Shown here: piece after piece, positions 48,570 to 56,571 of the stretch | How the letters are laid out: each line of letters begins with the position of its first letter | Position numbering within the stretch: the first letter of the stretch is position 1 | DNA from: Pseudomonadota bacterium | GTDB lineage: Bacteria > Pseudomonadota > Gammaproteobacteria > Pseudomonadales > Pseudomonadaceae | Reading direction: 5' to 3' | NCBI GenBank assembly: GCA_023388335.1 | Contig: JAEWGL010000226.1 | Coordinates: 8,083 to 72,082, forward strand | Length of the DNA: 64,000 nt | Made by a program: the position numbers and the translations under genes | The notes under the pieces: generated by a model | Seen by the model: only the letters and a program-made list of their open reading frames with translations | Databases searched by the model: none | What the model was told of the DNA's origin: nothing

Positions 48570-49457
48570 TCACACCTTCTTGCGATACCCCTCGACGATC
48601 GCCGAGAAATCCTTGCCGCCGTCGCCGCGCAGGCTCATGGCCTGGTACAGCTGCTGGGCGACGGCGCCGAGGATCACGGGCTGATGAACCTGGCGTGCCG
48701 CTTCAGTGGCCAGGCCCAGGTCCTTGAGCATCAGCTCGGCACCGAAACCGCCGGTGTAACCGCGTGCAGCGGGCGCGGTCTCGATGACCCCCGGCCAGGG
48801 GTTGTAGGTGTCGGAGCTCCAGCAACGCCCCGTCGAGCTGTTGATAATCCCGGCCAAGACCTGGGTATCGATGCCCAGGGCATTGCCCAAGGCCATGGCC
48901 TCGGACACACCGATCATCGAAATGCCCAACAGCAGGTTGTTGCAGATCTTGGCGATCTGGCCGGTACCCACCTCACCGCAATGCACGATGTTACGGCCCA
49001 TCTGTTCCAGCACCGGCTTGAAGGTGGCGAACAGCTCGGGCGTCGCGCCGACCATGAAGGTCAGGGTGCCCGCAGCCGCACCACCCGTGCCGCCAGACAC
49101 CGGCGCATCGCCCATGTCCACGCCTTTGGCCGCCGCCGCCCGTGACACATCGCGGGCGGTCTGGGGATCGATGGTGCTGCAGTCCAGCACCGGAGTGCCG
49201 GGGCGTACACCGGCCAGCACACCGTCTTCGTTGAGGTATACGCTGCGCACATGAGGCGCGGCCGGCAGCATGGTGATGACCAGCTCGCTGTTGGCCGCCG
49301 CTTCGCGGGGCGAGGTACTGATCTGCCCGCCGAGTTCGGCGAGCTCGGCCAGCACGGTCTGGTTCAGGTCGAACAGGTTCAACGAATGCCCGGCCTTGAT
49401 CAGGTTGCGGGCCATGGGGGCGCCCATGTTGCCCAGCCCGATGAATGCGATACGCAT
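48570..49457 (-). CDS. mmsB: 3-hydroxyisobutyrate dehydrogenase
   Basis: MmsB oxidises 3-hydroxyisobutyrate to methylmalonate semialdehyde in valine breakdown, using NAD+. The 295 residues begin with the NAD fold MRIAFIGLGNMGAPMARNLI. The substrate signature DAPVSGGTGGAAAGTL and the catalytic lysine in KICNNLLLGISM are present. AAGGAG lies 6 bp before the ATG. It follows mmsA by 10 bp on the same strand. Confidence 0.97.
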   Translation of the reverse strand: MRIAFIGLGNMGAPMARNLIKAGHSLNLFDLNQTVLAELAELGGQISTSPREAAANSELVITMLPAAPHVRSVYLNEDGVLAGVRPGTPVLDCSTIDPQTARDVSRAAAAKGVDMGDAPVSGGTGGAAAGTLTFMVGATPELFATFKPVLEQMGRNIVHCGEVGTGQIAKICNNLLLGISMIGVSEAMALGNALGIDTQVLAGIINSSTGRCWSSDTYNPWPGVIETAPAARGYTGGFGAELMLKDLGLATEAARQVHQPVILGAVAQQLYQAMSLRGDGGKDFSAIVEGYRKKV

Positions 49458-49467
49458 GGTGGTCTCC

Positions 49468-50994
49468 TTAGCGCAGGCTGATGGTGGTGTTCACACCGTC
49501 ATTGACGCTGTCGTCGTCGAACCAGCGGGCGGTGACGGTCTTGGTCTGAGTGTAGAACTGCACCACCTGCTTGCCGTAAGGACCCAGGTCGCCGAGCTTG
49601 GACCCGCGCGACCCGGTAAAGCTGAAGAAGGGCACCGGCACCGGGATCGGGATGTTGATACCGACCTGACCGACGTCGATCTCGTTCTGGAACTTGCGCG
49701 CTGCCGCGCCGCTCTGGGTGAACAAGCCGGTGCCGTTGCCGAAGGGGTTGCGGTTGACCAGGGCAATGGCCTCGTCGAGGGTATCGACCTCCAGTACCAC
49801 CAGCACCGGACCGAAGATTTCCTGGGTGTAGATCTGCATATCGGTGGTCACGCCGGAGAACAAGGTGGGCCCGACGAAGTTGCCCTGTTCGTAACCCGGC
49901 ACCGTGATGTCCCGTCCATCGAGCTCGAGTGTGGCGCCTTCCTGGATGCCGCTTTCGATCAGGCCCAACACGCGCTCTTTCGCGCGCTTGGAGACCAGCG
50001 GGCCGACGTCGGTGCCCGGCTCACTGCCGGCATTGACCTTGAGCTGGGCGGCCAAGGCCTTGAGTTCAGGCAGCCACTCACGGGCCTTGCCCACCAGCAC
50101 CGCCACCGAGGTGGCCATGCAGCGCTGGCCGGCAGCACCGAAACCGGCACCGACCAAGGCATTGAGCGTCTGCTCACGGTTGGCATCGGGCAACACCACG
50201 GCGTGGTTCTTGGCGCCCATCATCGATTGCACGCGCTTGTTGTGCTGGCTGGCCAGGTTGTAGACGTGGGTGCCGACCTCGGTCGAGCCGACGAAGGAAA
50301 TCGCCTTGATATGTTCATGGGTGCACAGCGCATCGACCACCTGCTTGCCGCCGTGCACGACGTTGAGCACACCGGGCGGCACGCCGGCTTCCAGCGCCAG
50401 TTCGACCAGCATCATGGTCGACAGCGGGTCCTGCTCGGAGGGCTTGAGCACGAAGGTGTTGCCGCAGACGATGGCCATGGGGAACATCCACAGCGGAATC
50501 ATCGCCGGGAAGTTGAAGGGCGTGATACCGGCGCAGACGCCGATAGGCTGGCGCAGGGTGTAGGTGTCCACGCCGCCGGCGACGTTTTCGGCGAACTCGC
50601 CCATCTGCAGGGTACCGATCGAGGCGGCATGCTCGACCACTTCCAGGCCGCGGAATATATCGCCTTCGGCGTCGGCCACGGTCTTGCCCTGCTCGGCGCT
50701 AAGGGTCTGGGCGATGCGTTTGCTGTGTTCGCGGATCAGCGCCTGAAGCTTGAGCATGATGCGCAGACGCGCGCCGATCGGCGTGTCGCGCCAGGTCTTG
50801 AAAGCACGCTGGCCAGCGGACACGGCAGCGTCGACTTCCTCCACCGTGGCGAAGGGGACGCGCGCCAGCACCTGTTGGGTGGCCGGGTTGACCACATCGC
50901 GCCACTCGCTGGTTTTCGATTCGACCCACTGGCCGTCGATCAGCAGCTTGACCTGCTCGACTTTGGCCTGGTCAGGGGTATGGGGTGCGTTCAT
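49468..50994 (-). CDS. mmsA: Methylmalonate-semialdehyde dehydrogenase (CoA-acylating)
   Basis: MmsA converts methylmalonate semialdehyde to propionyl-CoA in valine and inositol breakdown. The ATG at 50994 ([20 protein letters not shown]) has GGAG 7 bp upstream and gives 508 residues. The open frame continues upstream across the divergent promoter without protein character. It has the NAD site GSTEVG, the catalytic cysteine in [10 protein letters not shown] and the EIFGPVLVV block. First gene of mmsAB, divergent from a LysR gene. Confidence 0.97.
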   Translation of the reverse strand: MNAPHTPDQAKVEQVKLLIDGQWVESKTSEWRDVVNPATQQVLARVPFATVEEVDAAVSAGQRAFKTWRDTPIGARLRIMLKLQALIREHSKRIAQTLSAEQGKTVADAEGDIFRGLEVVEHAASIGTLQMGEFAENVAGGVDTYTLRQPIGVCAGITPFNFPAMIPLWMFPMAIVCGNTFVLKPSEQDPLSTMMLVELALEAGVPPGVLNVVHGGKQVVDALCTHEHIKAISFVGSTEVGTHVYNLASQHNKRVQSMMGAKNHAVVLPDANREQTLNALVGAGFGAAGQRCMATSVAVLVGKAREWLPELKALAAQLKVNAGSEPGTDVGPLVSKRAKERVLGLIESGIQEGATLELDGRDITVPGYEQGNFVGPTLFSGVTTDMQIYTQEIFGPVLVVLEVDTLDEAIALVNRNPFGNGTGLFTQSGAAARKFQNEIDVGQVGINIPIPVPVPFFSFTGSRGSKLGDLGPYGKQVVQFYTQTKTVTARWFDDDSVNDGVNTTISLR

Positions 50995-51084
50995 CTGCGC
51001 TCTCCTGGAATTATTGTTGGGGACGAGATCGCCAGCGCCGGTGGCAAACGCGGGGCGCTTGGGTCTGAGGGCTGTTTGGAGTAT

Positions 51085-51100
51085 AGATGTGCAAACATCT
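51085..51100. promoter_or_regulatory. Dyad in the mmsA / LysR divergent promoter
   Basis: AGATGTGCAAACATCT is a perfect 6-bp dyad around a 4-bp centre (AGATGT-N4-ACATCT) in the middle of the 136-bp gap between mmsA and the divergent LysR gene. It is the natural candidate for the regulator's recognition site. Confidence 0.6.
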
Positions 51101-51130
51101 AACAAGAACGCACATAAAAGCCGGACCATC

Positions 51131-52078
51131 ATGCAAAAAAACCTCACCTCCCTGGGTTCATTGAACTGGGACGACCTGAAGTTCTTTCTTGAAGTAGCGC
51201 GCACCCGCAAGGCCAGTAGCGCGGCCAGGCGCCTGAATGTCGACTACACCACGGTGTCGCGGCGCATTGGCTCGCTGGAGCTGGCACTGGGCACCCTCCT
51301 GTTCGAGAAGTCCCGGACCAACGGCTTCGTGCTCACCGCCGAAGGCCAGCGCCTGCTGGGTTATGCCGAGTCGATCGAGAGCACCTTGCACATGGCCTGC
51401 GAGCAGGTGTCCGGCTCGGGGGTCGCGCTGTCCGGGCATGTGCGCATGGGGTGCACGGAGGGGTTCGGCAGTTTTTTCATCACCCCGCAGCTGAGCCACT
51501 TCGTCGATGCCTACCCCGCGATCACCGTCGACATCTTGCCATTACCGCATTTCATCAGCCTGTCCAAGCGCGAGGCAGACATCGTCATCGCCTTGGAACG
51601 CCCGGAACATGGGCCCTACGTGTGCTGCAAGCTATGCGACTACCGCCTGCGGCTGTATGCGACCCAGGCTTACCTGGACCGCCATCCGCCGATCCGCAAG
51701 GGCAGCGACCTGGCCGACCACCCGTTCATCAGCTATGTGGACGACCTGGCGTTCAGTTCCGAGCTGCTGTACCTGGCCAATCTGATTCCCAACGCCAACG
51801 CGAACCTGCGCAGCACCAGCGTCATTGCCCAGTACACCGCTGCCCTGCAAGGCCGTGGCCTGGCCATTCTGCCGTGCTTCCTGGCCGCCCAGGATCCGCG
51901 GCTGGTTGCCGTTCTGCCCGAAGAGGTGGAGGTCACCCGGCAGTTCTGGATGTACTGCCGGGAGGATTTGAGGAAGCTCAAGCGGATTACGTTGTTGTGG
52001 GATTACATCCGCAAGGTAACCGAGCTTAACCGCCCGCTATTGCTGGGCGAAACGCGAGACCTTCGGTTTACAGAGTGA
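51131..52078 (+). CDS. LysR-family regulator of the mmsAB operon (probable)
   Basis: The 315-residue protein starts at ATG 51131 ([20 protein letters not shown]). The HTH (about 14-70) reads [20 protein letters not shown], close to the CrgA/GcvA-like LysR subgroup. The effector domain follows ([20 protein letters not shown]). P. aeruginosa mmsAB is controlled by an AraC-type MmsR. The divergent LysR here would be a different regulator for the same operon. That it regulates mmsAB is inferred only from position. Confidence 0.88.
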   Translation: MQKNLTSLGSLNWDDLKFFLEVARTRKASSAARRLNVDYTTVSRRIGSLELALGTLLFEKSRTNGFVLTAEGQRLLGYAESIESTLHMACEQVSGSGVALSGHVRMGCTEGFGSFFITPQLSHFVDAYPAITVDILPLPHFISLSKREADIVIALERPEHGPYVCCKLCDYRLRLYATQAYLDRHPPIRKGSDLADHPFISYVDDLAFSSELLYLANLIPNANANLRSTSVIAQYTAALQGRGLAILPCFLAAQDPRLVAVLPEEVEVTRQFWMYCREDLRKLKRITLLWDYIRKVTELNRPLLLGETRDLRFTE

Positions 52079-52424
52079 GGGTCTACGAGGCGTAAGGGAA
52101 ACTGTCGTGGCGAGCAGTGCGCATCATCGCGGCAACCTGTGGCAGGCGTGATGACAGGACGTGTGACATGGCGCCCCGCCACGTCCACCCCACACGCTCA
52201 TCCAAGAGCGCCCACACGAAGGCACCTCAGGCCAAGGCGCGTGGGACCTGCGCATGTGTGCGCAGTGAGCAGGTTATTCGGATTTTTCTGCCACACCCTC
52301 GAAGAGACTATTCCACCCGAGATCAAGACTGTTCCTACAGACCAGCTCTTCGGTTTCTGGCAGCCTCCGCGAGCCAGCTAAAGGCTGGTTATGTCTATGG
52401 ATAAAGGCGCAAGGATGATGATGA
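52079..52424 (+). other. Non-coding region before the PAAR effector
   Basis: No gene is supported. The base composition falls toward the right end. GCCAGCTAAAGGCTGG (52373-52388) forms a small hairpin, and AAGGA at 52411-52415 is the ribosome site of the following gene. There is no obvious terminator for the LysR gene. Short frames here lack coding character. Confidence 0.4.
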
Positions 52425-53580
52425 ATGATCTCTTCTGCTCGATTAGGTGACCAACACGTCTGCCCATTGCCCGGTCACGGCACGACTCCAATTACTTCTG
52501 CCAGTGGTGACGTCAACATCAACTTCATGGGCTCTGCCCGTGTTGGCGATACCTGTGGATGTGGGGCAGTCATCACTACAGGCTTTCCTTCTATTCAAGT
52601 GAATGGTCGTCCTATGGCCCTTTTTAGGGAGCTCGACCAGTCACGGCGGGACGATCATTACGGGATCTGGTGACACCTTCGGTGGGTTTGTCATGGGGGA
52701 CGCTGGCGGTGCAACCATTATTAACTTCATGGCGCTGGGAGCCTTCCGGCCAGATGGTTCCGTGGACGATGAGAAGATGGCTATCTTGTTGGCTGACCCA
52801 AAGCTTACAGAGAAGGCCAAGGCGGCGAACGCATTGGTAGATCCTAAAGCAGCCGGTGAGGAGCCTGAGCCAAAAGCGGAACCTGTCGTTTGCAAAAATC
52901 CTGACATGATGGAAAAGCTGGCGAGCTACATTGCTGGCGAGATGAACACCAACATGAATAGCCCTTCAGTGCGGCAGATGAAAGAACTAAACAGCTTTGA
53001 TCCTGACGAAGAAGCGCGTAAGTATGCTGCGTTGCCGTTCTACATGCGGCTTGGCCAAGGTCCGGACTTCTACAGTTTGGCATTGGCCAAAAAGGCCAAG
53101 GCGTTTGCCATTTGGACTGAGCGCGTTGGGCAACATCGCCCGTGGGATCACAAGCCGATACTCGCGAAGAAGTACAAGTCCGTGTATCACAAACAAGGTG
53201 ACTACGATTACTTCTATGACATTTGGTCCAACATCCACTATGGGTACGTGGGTCGAGCTGGTGGCCTGTCCGAAAGCGTCCTATTGGATGGCGCCGGTGT
53301 CGAGCAGATAATTTCAGACGCTAAACGTAAAATCGTTGAGGTCACAACGGAACCCAAGGACCAATGGAAGCTACCGGGTCCAAATAGGACGCCGAATGTC
53401 GATGGCCTAAGGGCGTGGGATGATGCTCCTGATCGAATCTCCATTGGTATTGGGGTGAAGCTGTACCGGCAATATCCCAACGGAGGCATAACGGCGAAGA
53501 TGGTCATGGACGAAGTACTTGCAGTCCCACCAAATGAATGGGGAGATGGTGTCCGTGTCCATAAATGCCAAACCCATTAA
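52425..53580 (+). pseudogene. PAAR-domain T6SS effector with type-44-like toxin domain, frameshifted
   Basis: Starting at ATG 52425 (AAGGA 9 bp upstream) the first frame encodes a PAAR spike-tip domain (SARLGDQHVCPLPGHGTTPI, then GSARVGDTCGCGAVITTGFP and VNGRPMAL). It then runs out in LFRELDQS and stops at 52673. The next forward frame continues the same domain exactly where expected (LGSSTSHGGTIITGSGDTFG) and runs to a stop at 53580. Removing one T from the C3T5 tract (52618-52625) restores one protein of about 384 residues. The C-terminal half contains WDHKPILAKKY (about 53141-53173) and DYFYDIWSNIHYGYVGRAGG (53209-53268), as in polymorphic toxin type 44 (Ntox44). The break may be a mutation, a sequencing error or a +1 frameshift. 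No other T6SS genes lie nearby. Confidence 0.82.
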
Positions 53581-53980
53581 ATACAGGTACGTTTTCGGTA
53601 TTCTCTTTTTGCTACTGCTATCGCCCTTCGTATTTTGGATGGGGGCGACCCCAGTAGTGACCGTTTATTACTCGAAGGAGGGTAAAGAGGAGCTCTCGAT
53701 GACCTGGAATACTGAGCACAGGATCTATCGCGGTGGACGCGGCGGGCTGCTTCCGGGGGAAGCGACATCTGACTTTGGGCACATTTTCCCAGATGATGAC
53801 TTTTTTATGGAGTTCTATTGGTGGAATGCCAGTGGTCGTAACCATTGCGTGAATATCACTCCTAAATGGCGCAAAACCGAGATATATCTCGACGCGAATG
53901 GGGACATTGATTCAAGTCCGGGACGCGGTACGGATATGGAACGTTTGAGGAAATGCGTCACGGACCCGGCCGATCCCTAA
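53555..53980 (+). CDS. Probable membrane-anchored immunity protein
   Basis: The gene overlaps the end of the toxin. GGGAG (53541-53545) fits a GTG start at 53555 (MSINAKPIKYRYVFGILFLL). ATG codons at 53534 and 53546 are alternatives. The 141-residue product has a basic N terminus, one hydrophobic helix (about 12-30, FGILFLLLLSPFVFWMG) and an acidic/aromatic C-terminal domain (FGHIFPDDDFFMEFYWWNAS) with two cysteines. The positive-inside rule puts that domain in the periplasm. I recognise no family. Position directly after a toxin and low GC support an immunity role. This is inference. Confidence 0.65.
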   Translation: MSINAKPIKYRYVFGILFLLLLSPFVFWMGATPVVTVYYSKEGKEELSMTWNTEHRIYRGGRGGLLPGEATSDFGHIFPDDDFFMEFYWWNASGRNHCVNITPKWRKTEIYLDANGDIDSSPGRGTDMERLRKCVTDPADP

Positions 53981-54005
53981 GGAATCTCCGAACAAGTCTT
54001 CAAAT

Positions 54006-54356
54006 GTGTTGACCCAGCGCGATCTTGTGCCCAACGGATCAGCGGCAGCCAAAGCGCTGGATTACAGCCTTAAACGCTGGGTAGCGCTGATGCGCTATCT
54101 GGAAGATGGGGCTGTACCCATAGATAATAATCCAGTCGAGAGCTAGATAAGGCCATGGACACTGGGGCGTTCCAACAGGTTGTTTGCCGGATCTCTCACG
54201 GCGGCAAACGGGCAGCGGCGATCATGAATTTGATCCAGTCGCGCATGAATGGGCACGATCCGTATGCCTATTTCAAAGATGTGCTGACGCGGCTGCCGAT
54301 GCACCGAGCGAGTGAAAATCGAACAGTTGCTTCCGCATCAGTGGATGCCTGTCTGA
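54006..54356 (+). pseudogene. IS66-family transposase (TnpC) C-terminal remnant
   Basis: Three frames together read as the end of an IS66 transposase: ALDYSLKRWVALMRYLEDGA and VPIDNNPVE (ending in a stop), then WTLGRSNRLFAGSL, then GKRAAAIMNLIQSRMNGHDP and YAYFKDVLTRLP, and finally KIEQLLPHQWMPV with the expected stop at 54354-54356. At least three frameshifts or small deletions break it, and the 5' part of the gene and tnpA/tnpB are absent. It cannot be functional. It marks past insertion-sequence activity beside the toxin-immunity pair. Confidence 0.85.
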
Positions 54357-54366
54357 TCTGCGCAAG

Positions 54367-54387
54367 GTGTGTTCCCCGTCCGCTTAC
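54367..54387. repeat. Right terminal inverted repeat of the IS66 remnant
   Basis: The 21 bases beginning GTGTGTTCCCCGTCC and ending CGCTTAC lie 10 bp after the tnpC stop. They have the ...GCTTAC outer end typical of IS66-family right repeats (left ends begin GTAAGC). I found no matching left end in the window, so the element is truncated on that side. The remaining sequence to 54495 shows no gene. Confidence 0.7.
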
Positions 54388-54495
54388 GTTATATCCCCCG
54401 ACGTGACCGAGGCCAATGCGCAGGCGATGGGCGATACGCGAAAAATACGTTACGCCGATCAATAGGCCTCCCTTGCCCTCCCCAACCGAAAAGAA

Positions 54496-56571
54496 TCAGA
54501 CCTGCTCCAGCATCAACCCGGAAATCCGCCGCACCTTGCGCGATACCGCCGCCTCGAAGATGCCCTGGCGGGGTTCGATCAGGCTGAAGCAGTGCTTGGC
54601 GCGGGTGATGCCGGTGTACACCAGCTCCTTGGTCAGCACGGGGTTGAGGGTATCGGGCAGTACCAGCGCGGTGTGGCTGAACTCCGAACCCTGGGACTTG
54701 TGCACCGTCATGGCGAACACGGTTTCCACCTCGCTGAGCCGGCTAGGGAGGACGAAACGCACGCCGCCGCGGCCATCGTTGCGGGCGAACGCGACGCGTA
54801 GCATCGGCTCGCCATGCTCGTCCGGCAGGCGCAGGGCGATGCCGATGTCGCCGTTCATCAAGCCCAGGCCATAGTCGTTGCGGGTCATCAGCACTGGGCG
54901 TCCTTCGTACCAGGGTTGCTGGCTGTCGATCAGCCCGGCATGGTCAAGCACCCGCTCCACACGCTGGTTCAGGCCCTGGACGCCCCAGGGCCCCCTGCGG
55001 ACCGCGCAGAGTAGCTGGAAGGACTCGAAGCTGTGCAGGACAGTGCCGGCCCAGTGTTCCCAGCGGGGATCGTCGGCCGCGGTACCGGGTGCGGGACGCT
55101 GGCGGCCGATCGCCTGCAGGTAGCGGCGGTAGCCCTGAGGCCCATCCGCGCCCCGGCCCAGGCCATCGAGCAGCAGGCGGTCAAAGGCCCGGTCCTGCTC
55201 ACCGCGCAGGGCGAGGCTGAAGACATCGTCCGGGGCCAGGGTCAGCAGGTCACGCGCGGCCTGCGCCTGCTGGCGGTTGACCAGCCGCGCCAGCTGGCCG
55301 ATGCCGCTGCCTTCGCCGAAGCGCCGCGAGAAGCGCAGCATCACCACTTGCTGGGCCAGTGGATGCTGCGCGGCATCGCCGGCGCGCAAGCCGCTGGTTT
55401 CCAGGGATTGGCCGCTGATCTGCTCGAGCCAGGCGCGGGTGGCGGGCGAGTAGCAGCCTTCTTCGGCATCACGGCACAAGTCACCGAGCACGGCGCCCGC
55501 TTCCACCGAGGCCAGTTGGTCCTTGTCACCGAGCAGCACCAGGCGCGCCTTCGCCGGCAGGGCATCGAGCAGGTTGGCCATCATTTCCAGGTCGATCATC
55601 GACGCCTCGTCGACCACCAGCACGTCCAGCGGCAAGGGGTTGCCGGCATGGTGGAGGAAATGCCGCGAACCGGGCCGACTGCCAAGCAGCCGGTGCACAG
55701 TGCTGACGTCGGTAGGGATCTGTTCGCGCACCTGCGGGCTGACCGTCAGCCGTTCGACCTGCTGGCCGATCGACTCGGTGAGGCGGGCCGCGGCCTTGCC
55801 GGTGGGCGCCGCCAGACGGATGCGCAAGGGCCGCCCCTGCTCCACGGCGGGAGCCTGCAACAGTGCCAGCAAGCGCACCACCGTGGTGGTCTTGCCGGTG
55901 CCGGGGCCGCCGGTGATGATGCTGAACGCAGCACGGGTGGCCAGGGCACAGGCGAGTTTCTGCCAGTCGACTTGCCCGGGTACGGCACCGCTGTCGAACA
56001 GTTGTACCAAACGGGAGGGCAAGTCATCCGGGATGGCTTCCCCCTGCGTCAGGCGATCGCGCAGGGCCGCATCGATGCGTCGCTCGTAGCTCCAGTAGCG
56101 CCTCAGGTACAGGCGCTGGCCGCTGAGGACCAATGGCCGGGAACCCTGGCCTGGCGCATCGGCCGCAGCCACCAGGCCACTGGCGACGATCCGCTGCAGC
56201 CAGGTTGCAAGGTCCAGGCTCGCCAGCAATTGCGAGGGAAGCAGCAAAGGGCCGGCCAGGGCGTCGCCCTCGGGAGGCAGCGACAGGGCGAAGTCCGGCT
56301 CGGCCAGGGTCTGTCCCAGGTCCAGGCAGACATGACCGTGTCCCAGTTGGTGACTGGCCAGGGCCGCGGCCAGCAGCACCAAGGGATCGCTGCCCGGCGC
56401 GCGCTCCTCCAGGAAGCTGACGAACGCCCGGTCAAGGGCCCGCAGCCAGCCGCGCTCGACCCAGCGGTCGAGCAGCGTGAGCAGGTCATGGCTGGCCTGC
56501 AACGGCGCCAGGGCCGCCAAATGCGCGGCCTCCAGCGGCGTTGGCAGAAGGTCGTGGAGACGTCGGGTCAT
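54496..56571 (-). CDS. recD: Exodeoxyribonuclease V alpha subunit
   Basis: RecD is the fast 5'-3' helicase motor of RecBCD, which processes double-strand breaks. The 691 residues carry superfamily-1B motifs: Walker A GGPGTGKTTTVV (motif I), VVDEASMIDL (motif II) and FAMTVHKSQGSEFSHTALVL (motif V) near the C terminus. It starts inside the last 4 bp of recB (ATGA overlap), so translation is coupled. Last gene of recC-recB-recD. No terminator is obvious before the IS remnant. Confidence 0.97.
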   Translation of the reverse strand: MTRRLHDLLPTPLEAAHLAALAPLQASHDLLTLLDRWVERGWLRALDRAFVSFLEERAPGSDPLVLLAAALASHQLGHGHVCLDLGQTLAEPDFALSLPPEGDALAGPLLLPSQLLASLDLATWLQRIVASGLVAAADAPGQGSRPLVLSGQRLYLRRYWSYERRIDAALRDRLTQGEAIPDDLPSRLVQLFDSGAVPGQVDWQKLACALATRAAFSIITGGPGTGKTTTVVRLLALLQAPAVEQGRPLRIRLAAPTGKAAARLTESIGQQVERLTVSPQVREQIPTDVSTVHRLLGSRPGSRHFLHHAGNPLPLDVLVVDEASMIDLEMMANLLDALPAKARLVLLGDKDQLASVEAGAVLGDLCRDAEEGCYSPATRAWLEQISGQSLETSGLRAGDAAQHPLAQQVVMLRFSRRFGEGSGIGQLARLVNRQQAQAARDLLTLAPDDVFSLALRGEQDRAFDRLLLDGLGRGADGPQGYRRYLQAIGRQRPAPGTAADDPRWEHWAGTVLHSFESFQLLCAVRRGPWGVQGLNQRVERVLDHAGLIDSQQPWYEGRPVLMTRNDYGLGLMNGDIGIALRLPDEHGEPMLRVAFARNDGRGGVRFVLPSRLSEVETVFAMTVHKSQGSEFSHTALVLPDTLNPVLTKELVYTGITRAKHCFSLIEPRQGIFEAAVSRKVRRISGLMLEQV

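Noticed and set aside
49270..51102. 610-codon open frame on the plus strand over mmsA
   Set aside because: Antisense of methylmalonate-semialdehyde dehydrogenase. The sequence has no domain and starts without a ribosome site.
52139..52404. Short open frames in the gap before the PAAR gene
   Set aside because: They have basic, repetitive composition, no ribosome site and no similarity that I recognise.
53534..53560. Upstream ATG codons as the immunity-gene start
   Set aside because: The ATG at 53534 lacks a ribosome site and the one at 53546 lies directly on the GGGAG. The GTG at 53555 has correct spacing. The choice is still uncertain.
54155..54406. 83-codon frame in the IS66 remnant as an independent gene
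   Set aside because: Its sequence is the IS66 transposase C-terminus read through frameshifts, with no start signal of its own.
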